A DNA stretch of 64,000 nt, taken from assembly GCF_017591435.1 (NCBI RefSeq), contig NC_059296.1, positions 30,267,369-30,331,368 on the forward strand, in the 5' to 3' direction. The stretch is from Portunus trituberculatus. Taxonomy: Eukaryota; Arthropoda; Malacostraca; Decapoda; Portunidae. Below, one piece after another: positions 1 through 15,130 of the stretch. Under the pieces are notes generated by a model. It was not told where the DNA came from and searched no databases. It saw nothing but the letters and a program-made list of their open reading frames with translations. Within the stretch, counting starts at the first letter, position 1. Each line of letters opens with the position of its first letter. A program made the position numbers and the translations under genes.

Positions 1-87
1 GAGGGGGAGACAGAGGAGGGTGGAGATAGAGGGAGGAGAGGGAGGGAAGGGGTAGGGAGGAGGCGGGAGGGAAGGAGGAAAGAAAAG

Positions 88-90
<3 letters not shown>

Positions 91-148
<58 letters not shown>

Positions 149-184
149 TACAGACAGGCGGACAGACAGACAGACAGACAGGCA
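91..184. repeat. (GA)n followed by (ACAG)n microsatellite
   Basis: A GA run of about 53 bp is followed by a short ACAG/GCGG-type tetranucleotide run. Simple sequence; no coding meaning. Confidence 0.95.
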
Positions 185-267
185 GTTCTACATACATTTA
201 TACACACATCACAAACACACAATAAAAAAAAAACATAGAAAAAAAAACACAAGAACTTAAAATGCAA

Positions 268-368
<101 letters not shown>

Positions 369-613
369 AAGGATTCCCACGTCTTAAACAGCTTCATTCC
401 TCAGGGTCATGGGTCTAACGGGTAGGGAGAGAAAGAGAGAGAGGGAGAGAGGAAGAGAGGAGAGAGAGGGAGAGATGGAGAGGAAGGGTTGGATAGACGC
501 ATGTTCGGTTTTAAGAGGGAGTTTGGCATGTGTCTTGTGGCCGCTTCAAAGGAGAGGAGAGCCTGGCTGATAATAATCTCTTTCTCGGAGTCTTTTAGGC
601 TTGACTGTCCGTA

Positions 614-936
<323 letters not shown>

Positions 937-959
937 AACACTGACGTTATGCAGCTTCT

Positions 960-1140
960 CGCATCTGTCTTGGGCACCAGATAATGGGAGAGATAAGCGT
1001 GTCAGCACGGCCGGAGCGGAGCTGCTCCTGGTACCCTCCATGCGCCGTGAACCTCCACACTCACTCACTTCCTATCGCCAAATAAATGTAATATCCGGCG
1101 TCTCCGTAATTGCAGCGTTACAGTCAGATATCAGATTAGG
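960..1140. promoter_or_regulatory. Unique GC-richer patch with paired GATA motifs
   Basis: A short non-repetitive island between microsatellites. It holds two AGATAA motifs at 979-984 and 991-996, 12 bp apart. Because the window carries a GATA-factor exon downstream, this could be an intronic or upstream element, possibly autoregulatory. That is inference; the motif is short and common. Confidence 0.2.
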
Positions 1141-1169
1141 AAAGGAGTATTTTAAAAGGAACACAAACA

Positions 1170-1210
<41 letters not shown>

Positions 1211-1371
1211 ACACACTCAAGGCCCCAAGAACTGACCGATATCATCATAGTGCTATCCCCTCCATGGTGCCACCCATAAACAGTTAATAAAGGTTCTAAT
1301 CTTAAGTTTCCCTCAGTCCCCATGTATACATTTTCAGTATGTATGTCCTGCAATTACTAATAAACCGTATT

Positions 1372-1418
1372 ATTATTATTATTATTATCATTATTATTAA
1401 TATATTATTATTATTATT

Positions 1419-1485
<67 letters not shown>

Positions 1486-1501
1486 AAACACACACACACA
1501 C

Positions 1502-1557
<56 letters not shown>
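1372..1557. repeat. (ATT)n, (CA)n, (GA)n compound microsatellite
   Basis: ATT-type trinucleotides (1372-1420), then CA (1422-1500 with a short break), then GA (1505-1557), almost contiguous. Confidence 0.95.
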
Positions 1558-3176
<1,619 letters not shown>

Positions 3177-3537
3177 GGGGAGGAAGGAGGCGGCGCGGGT
3201 GGATGGAGGCGGAGAGGGCTTGCACAAAAACACATACAGAGACAGAAACGGAGAAAGTGGGCGGTGCGGGGAGGGAGAATAAAAACACAGATGTAGAAAC
3301 AGATAGAGAAAGGATACATGAGACGCCCATGGGAACGTGGGGAGAGAGAGGGAGACAGACAGAGAAAGGGAGGAAGGGAGGGAGAGAAAGAGAGAGACGG
3401 GGGGGAAAGAGCTAGAAAGAGAGGCATGGAGGGAGAGGAATGGAAGTAAAAATAAACACTTCAGGCAATGACTAGAAACTGTTCCTGTATGACCACGCCT
3501 CTTCTGAAGGAAAACCACGCCTTCTACATTACTAAGG

Positions 3538-3742
3538 TTAGCCCCTTCAGTACTGGGACGCATATGTACCATGAGTTTGGGTACGATTAGATGATTTTAT
3601 TTACATTAGGAAGGGTCTATGGAGGTCAGAAAATTAATGGCCAGAGTCTTTACTATTCTAATCCTCACATAACTTTTTGAAGCTGCATAAAAGTATTGGA
3701 CAGAATGATTATGAAAACGCGTCATAGCACAGAAGGGGTTAA
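3538..3742. mobile_element. piggyBac-like MITE (about 197 bp)
   Basis: The element starts with CCCCTTCAGTACTGGGACGC at 3542 and ends with its imperfect inverted complement (GCGTCATAGCACAGAAGGGG, ending at 3738). The right flank is TTAA (3739-3742) and the left flank TTAG (3538-3541), consistent with a TTAA target duplication with one mutation. No transposase is present. TTAA duplication and CCC-starting inverted termini are hallmarks of the piggyBac superfamily; assignment to it is inference. Confidence 0.6.
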
Positions 3743-5610
3743 AAATCGCAAATGTTTCAGTGGCCTTTCCTTGATTCCATTTAACAGTCTCAAGTCATGC
3801 AACAGTTACCCTAAGTTTTTCAAGGACGTTTTCATGATGCTAGTAAAGATCAACGATGTTACCGAAACCTTGAAGTATGTGTTAGTTTCATAATGGCTCT
3901 GTCTCATTAAGAGGAAGAATTATTATGAATATCATGGAAGGCACTGCGATTTTCAGGAGTATTTTCATGATTGTCTAGGTAGTTTGATAAAGTTTCTGTC
4001 TTATCAATAGAAGAACGCACTGCGAGAAGCCTCCTCATTATCTTTCACTTTAAAGAATAGCCTTGATAAAGAATCCACAGTGTTTAAAATAAGAATAGAC
4101 GATTTTTGCATAGCGAATAGAGCAAGACATTGTGAGAATCCGACTAACCACTTTTGCTGACTTTCGCAGTAGTTCTTAGGATGGTCCAAAGTTTTACACA
4201 TAAGAAAACAGAAACAACCATATGAACGTTTAAAGGCACTGTAATATGAAAACTCTCCTTCATTAATACGAGAAAACAGCATGGAAAAAACAACTACTTA
4301 TATACATAGCCTTTCAAACCAGTCCATATAGAAATAAATCCAAAGTTTAATAATACGGGACCAAAAACGCTACTAGTCCCTCATGAATGTTGTAGTGTTA
4401 AAAGTACACACATTTTTTCCCCTCGAAACCTTCCCTAAGTGCAAGGAGACACGAGTCCTATCGATACCTCTTAAGGGGGCGGGAAGTGTGAGCAGACAAG
4501 TCCACGTGTGTTAGTGGAGGAGGCGCTGCTGGTGCTGTGACAGAAGCTCTCCCGCACCAGCTGATCAGACGGGGAGATAATGAACACAGGAAATATCGAG
4601 GCGGAAGGGAAGACGCACTAAGGAGGAAACGATGGAATGAACGAAAGGGTGTCTATGTATATAAGGAAGGGAGTACACAGAAAAAAAAAAAACGGTTACA
4701 GGTGTGAAAATCTCCATAAATGAGTTAATGAAAGGAGAAGAAAGGTATGAAGGAAACAAGGAAGGAAGGCATGGAATGATGAAAAAGCCCTCCAATAAAG
4801 AGGTGTTTATATGCTATGAGAGAGTACACAGAAGACTGCTATAGCTTTGAAAATGTTTGTAAATAAGTTAATGGCAGCAAAAGTTGTTAAGAAGAGAGAA
4901 AAAAAAGGGCATGAAGTTATAGTTAAATATCTGGAAATCTTTGTAAATCTACCTTCCTAATAAAGTACTAGAGAGATACTTGAAAAAAAATAGTAAACAG
5001 AAAAAAATAGCTAAATATTTACTAAGATAATTTTACAAATCTAACTTTCTGAGAGCACAGACAGTAGTGTAAAGGAAAGAGAAAAAGAAGGATGGAAGGA
5101 GAGAGAAAAGGAAGCGAAATAGAATACAAAGTCGCAAATGGTTAATGGGAAAAACATTTATAGAATAGACTAGTTACTCTAAAAAAAATATAGGAAAACA
5201 AATTTAACTCTCTTAACATCAGAGCTCTCTTACCAGAACAAGGAATTATTATGGATAAAGAAGCTAAAAAACATTACCTTTCCGAGTGTCCACGAAGCCT
5301 TTTCCTGCCATGCTTTGTTCCTCAGTCTTCTCGCAACGTGTGTGAATGAGTTCCTAATTTGATCAGAGCGCCGCGTGGTCATGCAAGTGCCAGGCAGCCG
5401 AGGTATGCATGTTAACACGCTCTGTCTTCAGTCATGCGAGGAATGACTTAGCATAACCGTTCCCTCCCTCCCTTCTGTCATCACTTCTGGGAACTTCTTA
5501 GGTTAAGATTACCAAACACTTGTAAAATCTTACTTTAGATGCTGAATAATTAAGATACCGTTTATCTATTTACATGCAGTTGTGTGTCTGAACATCTATC
5601 AAGCCACCCA

Positions 5611-5612
<2 letters not shown>
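3743..5612. other. A/T-rich stretch without recognisable gene
   Basis: No exon, RNA gene or element recognised. A GC-richer patch around 4440-4570 contains a CACGTG E-box and a GATA core but nothing decisive. Confidence 0.5.
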
Positions 5613-5647
<35 letters not shown>

Positions 5648-5757
5648 GGTATCCTTCCACAGTTTCTCCTTCCTCCCTTCCGCGCACACACGCACGTACA
5701 TACCTTCATATCAAGAACATTCGTACGAGTATACACACACATGGTACCCACCCTCCC

Positions 5758-5803
<46 letters not shown>
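5613..5803. repeat. Two (CA)n microsatellites
   Basis: CA runs at about 5616-5643 and 5759-5803 with a unique 115-bp spacer. Confidence 0.95.
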
Positions 5804-5804
<1 letters not shown>

Positions 5805-6549
5805 CGGTAATAACAGGGAGCGCTGAGGATAATTGCACACCACGAGGATCAGTTAGCCGTCCCGGAGCTCGCCTGCACTCTCCTAATTCACCAAATATCC
5901 GGCCACGATAATTCAGTCCTCTGTAGGTGGTGACACTGAGGGGAACTCGAGGGAGACCTTCTTGCTCTTCTCTACATGGCGCTGCTCCTTCGCCTCCGCT
6001 CTAAAGGCCCGCATTCAGAAACGCTTAGCTCTCTCTCTCACCACGACTATTTACAAGGACCACAGAGATGATTAGTAAGGTTTACAAGAGTGTTTCTTCA
6101 GTTAGTGTTGTAGAAATCTTGTTACTCAGCCTCTACAACCATAAAAAGAATTACCTTAAAAAAACCGTAGTGAAGTGAGGCACAGAAGTGTTTGAGAATA
6201 TATTGTAAGTTATAGAGGAAATTTCAAGGGTCTTTCTCCAGTTCTCTAGTTACTTAGCATCTAGAATCATAAGGAAAAAAAAACTAAAAAAAAAAAAAAC
6301 CGTACAGATTTAAATAAAAGCCTTTTTGAAATAGTGAAGTGAAGCACAAGAGAGTTTGAGAACACGAGTTTTTTTGGTGTGATGGCAGCTTATGTGCAAA
6401 TTATGGTCTGTTACTCTATGGTGTGTAATTCTCTCTATGTTTTCCTGTTCTACTGCCACTGTTTCTGTTTCTCCACATCTAGATAAGTAAATAGATAAGT
6501 AGATAGAAAGCAAGATGGATTAATGGATAGATGGGAGGATGAATGGATA

Positions 6550-6552
<3 letters not shown>

Positions 6553-6615
<63 letters not shown>

Positions 6616-6660
6616 TCACACACAGCATCTTTGTAACTTTTGTATTCCTTTTTCTGTGTG

Positions 6661-6727
<67 letters not shown>
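6553..6727. repeat. (GA)n facing (CT)n: inverted microsatellite pair
   Basis: A GA run (6554-6611) and a CT run (6662-6726) lie about 50 bp apart in complementary orientation. The spacer itself carries CACACAG and CTGTGTG, so the whole unit can form a hairpin. Confidence 0.9.
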
Positions 6728-6729
<2 letters not shown>

Positions 6730-6779
6730 CATTGCTTGAAGAACGCAAGGAAAATGCAACCTCCTTAAAAGTGGTGTTC

Positions 6780-7066
6780 TTTCCTTCCTTCCTTCCTTCC
6801 TTCCTTCCTTCCTTCCTTCCATCTCTCCTTCCTTCCTTCCTTCCTTCCATCTCTCCTTCCTTCCTTCCTTCCTTCCTTCCTTCTTTGTTCCCTTTCTGTC
6901 ACTGTCTTTTCCTCTTTTCTTCGTTTTTTTATGTTCTTGGTGATATTATTGTTGTTTTCCTTTTGCCTTTTCTTTTTTTTTATTTCTTTTTCTTCTTATC
7001 GTTATTGTTTTTATTCTTTTTTTTTTGCTACATTCTTCTATCTGTTGTTTTCTTGTTACTATTGTT

Positions 7067-7142
<76 letters not shown>

Positions 7143-7211
7143 TACATGCCTCCCGCTTCTTGACACACGCGATAAGGAAAATATGTGCAAAGACTTGAGC
7201 TGTTTTCCAAG

Positions 7212-7301
<90 letters not shown>
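6780..7301. repeat. (CCTT)n, T/C-rich tract, (CT)n and (GT)n
   Basis: Tetranucleotide CCTT (6780-6885, broken by CATCTCT), a T-rich tract, CT (7071-7140) and GT (7214-7300). Confidence 0.95.
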
Positions 7302-7751
7302 CGGTAAGTTTCCAGCTCTGGGCGCCGCCTCACTGCTGCCGCGCTACGACACAAGATCGTGCTCACAATACTTTGGTTTCATACACAGTCAATTAGTTTT
7401 ATGTAAAGTGAAGGAGTGAAAAAAAAAATGAATGAAAGGAAAATGCAAAATACTGAAAAAAAAATTAATTGAATGAAAGAAAGGAACCACAACAACAGTA
7501 ACAACAGTAACAACAATAATGAGGTTAATAGTAGTAATAATAACACAATAATTAGGGTAATAGTAGTAATAATAACAATGTGCCATCTGCGAAAACTTAC
7601 TTTGCTTACATTATGCTTACGCTCTGAAGAAATTTATGAGATATTGTAATGCACAAAAGAGTGTTTTATTTTCGGTACCGGTTTCACACATACTATTCTA
7701 TTAGATGGTATGCAGATACACGTTTATAATGCAGGAATACTGCAGGAGTAA

Positions 7752-7807
<56 letters not shown>

Positions 7808-7823
7808 TCACACTCACACCACA

Positions 7824-7903
<80 letters not shown>

Positions 7904-7921
7904 CACACACACACACACACA
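7752..7921. repeat. (CA)n microsatellite
   Basis: Two CA runs separated by a 20-bp imperfect section near 7806-7825. Confidence 0.96.
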
Positions 7922-8689
7922 TCCTGAAATAAACCAGGAAAATACAGGCATTACTTGACGCACTAAGGTAACGGTCAACAGGCCACCAATTCAGAGGTTA
8001 GAGGTTGATTGCAAGTTGATACTACTACTGAATACATTCGTTTGCGGATAATAATGGCACAGGGTTATGCAAATGGTCCATATGACAGTTTTGGAGTCAC
8101 TCCCATAAACGTAGCATTCCGTAAAATTGTCTGTGGCATTCTTAACTTCAGAACATGAGAAACAGATTGTACATAAACACTTAAACAAGGTTTAATACTT
8201 TTAGTTTATGTTACAGTCTTAACAAACGGCCGTAACTTCCACTGTGTTTTCCACCTTCTCTCTTACTTCTCTGATCTGGCAATCTGCGTATAAAATATGG
8301 CAATTAATAGATTCTTGCCAGATTGCAAAGTTAGAAATTTCGGATCCCTTTGTACATCGGAAAGATGTTACCCGACTATTGACCATGTCTGTTCGATAAT
8401 ATCAATATACTTGTTGCTAAAAACGCCAAATTTAATTTTGGGTAGCACACATGACGCTTATTATATGGAGTGGGTGTGTGTTCCCCGATCCTGCTCCGTG
8501 TGAAGTTCCCTGCACCTTCCCTATAAGTGCACATCGCAGCCCAGACTGCCAGACACAGCCGCGGCTCTCCCCCGGGACACACTAGCTTGACCTCGCCACT
8601 CATACGTAATGCGTGGGATAATTGTACAATAAAATCGAAAGGTTTATATCCTAAGTATACGGGAGACAATAAAGAAACCCCCGTTCTTG

Positions 8690-8850
8690 CCTCCCCCACC
8701 ATTAATATCCCTTGCACCATAAAGGGGGCGGTGCGCCCCTCCCCGGAAGAGCCACAATCGCTGGTTTTATCACGGCCCCCGCCTTTATTATCTCTCCTCC
8801 AATCGCGGCCCACCACCTGTTATCCATCGACCAATCACGTATCAGGAAGA
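8690..8850. promoter_or_regulatory. GC-rich patch with CCAAT and GATA motifs
   Basis: CCAAT at 8799-8803 and 8831-8835. TTATC (inverted GATA) lies just upstream of the first and again next to a CACCTG E-box near 8815. It is 0.6-0.75 kb upstream of the GATA-factor exon. It could be a cis-regulatory module or a remnant promoter; no TATA or initiator is evident, so the role is inference. Confidence 0.25.
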
Positions 8851-9443
8851 TGAGCGTGGCCGAGAGCTTCCGCACAGCATTAGGCGCCGCACTTTGGCTG
8901 GATGAGAGACGCAATGGTGTGTTATGGCCGTGGCCTCGATCCTCTCGCTCCATCTCGTGGTGCTCAGTGTTCCTTGTGATCGCCTGGGGAAGCCTTGCGG
9001 CCAGGCAAACGCCTTCCTGCCTCAGGTGGTGCGAGGTTGTGAGACTGCCGGGCCGAGGAACAGCCTGGGGATCGATCCACTACTCCTTATGCGTTCAGGC
9101 TTCTCAGCACAGCACCTGGAGCTTTGTCCATCTATGCCTTGAATGTTTGCATGTTGACCTCCTTGCTTTAAAGTTAATGTGGATATTGTATGGGTGACGA
9201 GTAAGTTACGGCGAGCAAGATGCTTTAAGGTAATCACTCTGGTGACGCCATGCTGGCCGGGTAGGCGAGACAGACTGCGGCGTGGCTGGCTGGCTGCCCA
9301 CGAGCGTGATGGGACGGCTGGGTGACACGGGTGGGTGTCGTGAAACGGCAATAAAATATTATAGTTCTAGAATACAAAGAGTAATTGGTACCAGTGTGAT
9401 TAAGAGTCTATCGCCTGTGTTACTAATGAGTGTTGTGTTGCAG

Positions 9444-9809
9444 GTGCCTCGCCCGCTGTCCATGAAGAAGGAAGGCATCCAGACCCGCAACCGCAAGCTG
9501 AGCTCCAAGTCCAAGAAGAAGAAGGGAATGTTGGGCTTCCCGGACATGCTGAAGCCCCTGGACAAGGGCGGCTTTGGCGGCTTCGGCACCGGTGGCTCCG
9601 GGTTCGGCTCCATGTCCCATTACATGTACGGCGGCCAGATGCACGGCTCCTCCATGGCGGGCGGCTTCATGTCGGCGCCGCCCATGCACGGCATGTCCGC
9701 CATGTCAGGCGTCGGGCTCGGCCTCTCCTCCACCTCACAGATCCAGATCCCCTCCGCGTCAAGCTTAGGACTCTCGTCATCGAACAGTATAGTGGGTGCG
9801 ATGGCCTAG
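9444..9809 (+). CDS. GATA zinc-finger transcription factor, terminal exon (partial gene)
   Basis: The exon begins after a clear 3' splice site (TGTTGTGTTGCAG at 9431-9443). It opens with VPRPLSMKKEGIQTRNRK, the basic tail that follows the C-terminal zinc finger of GATA factors, and binds DNA with it. Then comes a Lys-rich nuclear-localisation-like run, and a Gly/Met/Ser-rich tail ending SIVGAMA before TAG (9807-9809). The SSKSKKKK tail and the C-terminal IVGAMA, which recalls the MVTAMG end of vertebrate GATA2/3, favour the GATA1/2/3 (grain-like) class. The VPRP start is more like GATA4/5/6. The exon contributes 121 residues. The two zinc-finger exons are not seen upstream in this window, so the preceding intron exceeds 9.4 kb or the locus is broken. 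Frame: GTG at 9444 is read as a full codon. Confidence 0.85.
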   Translation: MPRPLSMKKEGIQTRNRKLSSKSKKKKGMLGFPDMLKPLDKGGFGGFGTGGSGFGSMSHYMYGGQMHGSSMAGGFMSAPPMHGMSAMSGVGLGLSSTSQIQIPSASSLGLSSSNSIVGAMA

Positions 9810-10061
9810 GGACACGCCTCCGCCGACGGCCGCAGCAGCCTGCTTGCCAGTCTGAGCCGCGAGGGCATGGCTGCCTTCACGTCCGCCACCCAGCCAATGG
9901 AGGCAGCGGACCAGCAGCCCTCCTACAGCGGCGCCCACCTCTACCCCTCCCAGAGCGGGAGGGGCGGGCTAGGACAAGCAGGCTGCGGGGACACAGGGCT
10001 CAGCAGTGGGTACCACGGGTCTATGGCCTCCCACCTGCCCTCCTCGTCAGGTGCCACCTGA
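9810..10061 (+). other. In-frame open extension after the GATA-factor stop
   Basis: Directly after the TAG at 9807 the same frame stays open for 83 codons to a TGA at 10059-10061, in GC-rich sequence rich in Ser, Gly and Ala. It may be ordinary 3' UTR, a readthrough extension, or remnant coding sequence from a longer ancestral protein. The TAG-G context is not a strong known readthrough context, and the conserved-looking C-terminus before TAG argues for a real stop. Confidence 0.3.
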
Positions 10062-11870
10062 TGCGGTGCTCCCAGCCGTCGCGCGGACCAATAGCACAGC
10101 CCAGCCGGCGTCCAAGTCTTTCAGGTGCTAGTGATAGGCAGTGTGTCCAGGGTGTGTCGCTACACTCTCAATACTCCAGCGTACTACTCACCTCATTCCA
10201 CTGACACTGTGATTATTACCTTACTGAGGTCACTATTTATTGGAGGAGAGCTACACAGGCAGGACTGGTCTCTCGAGGACTGCAGGACCAAGTCTTCTGC
10301 CCGGCTGCTTCGCCCTCAGCAGAGGTGACCGCGGGAATCCTAACCACTTTGCCGGCACGCGGTGTGCCGCAGGACTGGACCCTCAGCGCAAAGTGGAGTC
10401 TCATCTCACTTGGCTCCCGCAGCTGGCGGCGGGCGGTGCAGTCCTCACCTTTCTCTTCTCTACTCTGCACAGTGACAACTTTGGACTTTTAAGTCCAGTT
10501 TTAGAAAACTCAGATTAACCCCGGGCTTTTGAAGTCGATTTCTGATATTAGTAGTATCTACTAAACAATAAATAACTTGTAAAACATGAACAGGACGCAG
10601 CCCAGCCCGGCCTGGGGCGACTGTTTGTCAGAAGGCGCACGTGGTGTGTTCAGCACAACGGGCGACGTGTAGATAAGTGACTGAATGTAAATTTGTTTAT
10701 CTCTATAATTACTAGTCGGCTATTTTTATCATAACGTGTTTCCTTACTGTATTACCCTGGCCAAACGTTTCCACATGTTGAATGAATTTCACAAATAAGT
10801 TAACTTAGTCCGTTAGAGTAATTCTGCTTTGTTATACAATACCTTGTACAGGCATTGGTGTCACTCTTCAATACCTGAACATGCACTGGGAGGGCGCGGC
10901 GTCGCGGCTCACACTGGCCTGTCAGGCGCCTCCTTCACCTCTGCTGGTGACCACTCGGGGACTGTCACTCCTGGCCAGGGTAATGGACGTTTCTGTGGTT
11001 TCTGGAATATTTATGTAGTGCGCGACGATGCTTTCTCTGTAAAGTGTCTCATTTGTTTTAACCATAAATAGCATTGAGAGGAATCTTGCATGTCTTGTGA
11101 AGCAAACGCCGGCACACCGCCTGCCCCGGGCCCGTGTGGCAGCCAAGCACGGCCTCGCCGCGGGCCACTGCGGCGCCCCGCGAGGCCCATGCTGCCCAGC
11201 GCTGACGTGCCACACAGCGCACAGTGCACCGCGTTGATGTCACTCTTGTAACGTTTTACTGTAAAGGAGGAAGCTGCTTTCTCTTAAAAGGAATCAATGT
11301 TTACAACAGGACCTTTGGTGTTACGGGACAGAGTGATGGGGAACACCACATTCGTTAGCACTGAGGTGCAATACATTTTTTTTTTATGTTATTTTTTCTT
11401 GAGCTCCTAACATTGAGGACTCTTGTTGATTAATTATTATTGCCAATGTGACCACCATCCAACGTCACCACCAGACTAAACCAAGGAATTTCCAACGCTC
11501 TGCCTTATCGCTCCGCTGTTGTTTGCGTCAAGTCCTCGGATGAAGATATTAAATGAATTTTGTTTTATCTCCCTTGGTGTCATGATTCCCACAACCCTTA
11601 AAAACACTGTGACAACATTTTTCACCACCTCGTAAGTACAACGTTTGTGATTTAACAAAAAAAAAAAGAAATTTACATCCCTTTCCCATCAATAGTTTTT
11701 ACTCCCGCATCCATCCCGCCTGTGAAGTACGTACGTGACAAAACAGACAAAAAATATAAAAAAAGATATCTGAAAATCACAACGAACACAAAATCTAAAT
11801 AAAATGTGTATAGAAGAAATGGCATCACAGTATTTATGTTTTGATTTAATAAAGATTTGTATAATGAACC
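10062..11870 (+). other. Probable 3' UTR of the GATA-factor gene
   Basis: Unique, non-repetitive sequence of falling GC content downstream of the last coding exon. AATAAA hexamers occur near 10566, 11795 and at 11848-11853; the last is followed by T-rich then pyrimidine-rich sequence. Its extent is inferred; no transcript evidence is available. Confidence 0.4.
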
Positions 11871-12124
11871 GCGACTCTGTTTACCAATTAAGGTCATCAG
11901 TAACTGTTTAGGGTATCACTGTTCACATGATCACTATATTTGTATTTCCACACGCCCTCCACTTATCCTCCTCCCATTGTCCATGCATTTCATCCACCGG
12001 CCCCCACCCCCTCCCCTGCACACCTATGTACCTCTTCATCTCTATCATCCTTCTTTGTCTCCTAAATCCATTTCCTCTTCCCGTTTCATCCCTGACTCTT
12101 ATGTACTGTTCTTACGCACGCCCT

Positions 12125-13083
<959 letters not shown>

Positions 13084-14499
13084 AGATGCATGTTTAAATC
13101 TATTACAAGTTAAGAGTTCTTTTGGTATTCTTATGTAGTGTATGATTCCCCTTCCTTCCTTTCCTCTTCTTCACATACTCATTTTCCCATCCCCTATCTC
13201 ACTATACTATATATATTCCTCTCTACACCTCGGCTTCCTCTTCCTCCATTGCAAACCTTTTCTTCCTCTCCACAATTCTTTCCTTTCTTCCTTCCTTTAT
13301 TGTCGTTGCGTTATCATCCTCTCTATTGCTACTTTTATCTTTTGTCCTCTTACACCTACTTTTAACTAAACAATGTGGCATATCAAGGGGTCTTATTGGT
13401 TAACATATTGCTTGTTACTTATTTATTTATATTATTTTATACTTCTACCTAATTCATCTCAGACTTGGTTTACATTATGTCTTAGCACCTGAGCTTTACA
13501 CACTGTCTTTATATTCTATGGTCCTCACCAAACTGTATATTTTCTTTATATTTGTGTCATCACCTGAGCTTTCTTATACTACACGTCTCCTATTCCTTCC
13601 TACCTGCTTCTCTCTGACATTCTTCCTCTTCACTCAATGTCTTCTTTCCTCATTATGTTTAGCTCTGAACATTTTGTGCCTCTTCTATCTCCTTCCAAAT
13701 GACTTATGTTATTCCTTATCTTTTTCCCTCATCTAGTTACTTTTTATCTTTGTCTTCATTCCAGTGAATGCATTCTCTCCTCTTCTAGTACTTTTTCTTC
13801 TAAACTCTTCTTGTAATTTTATCCACAATCTTCATTATCTTTTACATAACCTTACAACTTAGAACACATAAATATACCACTCTGATCTGGGACATTTCTT
13901 CTCATTCTACAGCCATCTGTATATTGTAAAATGCATTCTATCCAATCTTTTCTTTCTTATTGATGCTTATGATAATATCACATATTGCAGTGATAGATTC
14001 AACGCAATCTACTCTATCCTCACAATATCATTATCCTGTTAAGTGAACTAAACGTATCTCTGACTGTAACTTAACTTATTCTAAACCAAACTTAATTCAT
14101 CCTTAACTTAATTTACCCTTATCACGAATAAAAAAGTTTTTTATTATTTTTGACTTGAAATTATTAGATCTAATGCAACTTGACTTACACATCCATTCTT
14201 TTCAAACTTCAACTTCGAAAAATTAATCTAATCTAATGTAGCCAACTCCACCTAACCTATCATTACATTCATTCTCTATCCTTAAGGTAACCTAACCTAA
14301 CGTGATTTAATCTAACCACACAATAACTGTACTATATATAGCAGTTCTCACCATACCTTCTCATACAGTTCCCTACACCGTCCGTCTCCTTGCCCAAATC
14401 ACTCATTCTTCTCTTACTGCTTCTAACTGCAAACCAGGAACCTTTTCATCTACCACTGACACTGACACTCCCTCGCCTCTTAGCCTGCCTAACCCCCCT

Positions 14500-14501
<2 letters not shown>
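13084..14501. other. Pyrimidine-rich gene-free stretch
   Basis: The + strand is strongly enriched in C and T for over 1 kb. Short degenerate CTTAA/CCTAA motifs appear around 14050-14310, including CCTAACCTAA near 14290. No exon or element recognised. Confidence 0.5.

Positions 14502-14583
<82 letters not shown>
14502..14583. repeat. (CT)n microsatellite
   Basis: About 40 CT units; flanking DNA is also pyrimidine-rich (CTC/ATC trinucleotides to 14830). Confidence 0.96.
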
Positions 14584-14586
<3 letters not shown>

Positions 14587-14824
14587 CCACATGCACACTC
14601 TACCCCCTCCACTTTATTTAGCTTCACTTCCTCTCCTGTTATTGCTTCTTTACATATTCCTCTCATTATCGTCATCATCATATTATCTACTTTTTGGTCA
14701 CACTCATCCACCTTCTGTTCCTCCTCTTCTTCATCCTCATCCTCACCCTCATCATCATCATCATCCTTAATACTCTACTTCTCCACCACCTCCTTCACCT
14801 CCCTTCTTCCTCCTCCTACTCCTC

Positions 14825-15130
14825 CTCCTGCAGCTGGGGCTCCTCCCTCGGTAGAGCTCAGGCCTCCCGCTACATGGTTCCGGCCGCCGCGAACACGGTA
14901 GGTATTGACTCCTGGCCGGCTAATGAGGGGCGGAGCATCAGGACCCTTGCTCTCCTATTGGCTCCACACGGCGGCCAGGTCCTCACTCTTGTTTATTGGA
15001 TGGTGCTCCGCTAATTGTCGTTCAGCGGGGCCGGGTAAAAGCGCTCATGCGTGCACGCCGCGGGTTGTGGAGTCACTGGCTCTGGCTTCTGGTGCCTGGC
15101 GGAGTGGCGGCAAGGATGTATATTGGCGGT
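14825..15130. promoter_or_regulatory. GC-rich patch with two inverted CCAAT boxes
   Basis: ATTGG at 14957-14961 and 14995-14999 lie inside a CpG-containing island that stands out from its AT- and CT-rich surroundings. No ORF with recognisable homology. Possible regulatory element or small CpG island; inference only. Confidence 0.25.

Noticed and set aside
8712..9197. 161-codon plus-strand frame upstream of the GATA exon
   Set aside because: No recognisable domain, GC-rich patch by chance open; overlaps CCAAT/GATA motifs and has no matching splice structure.
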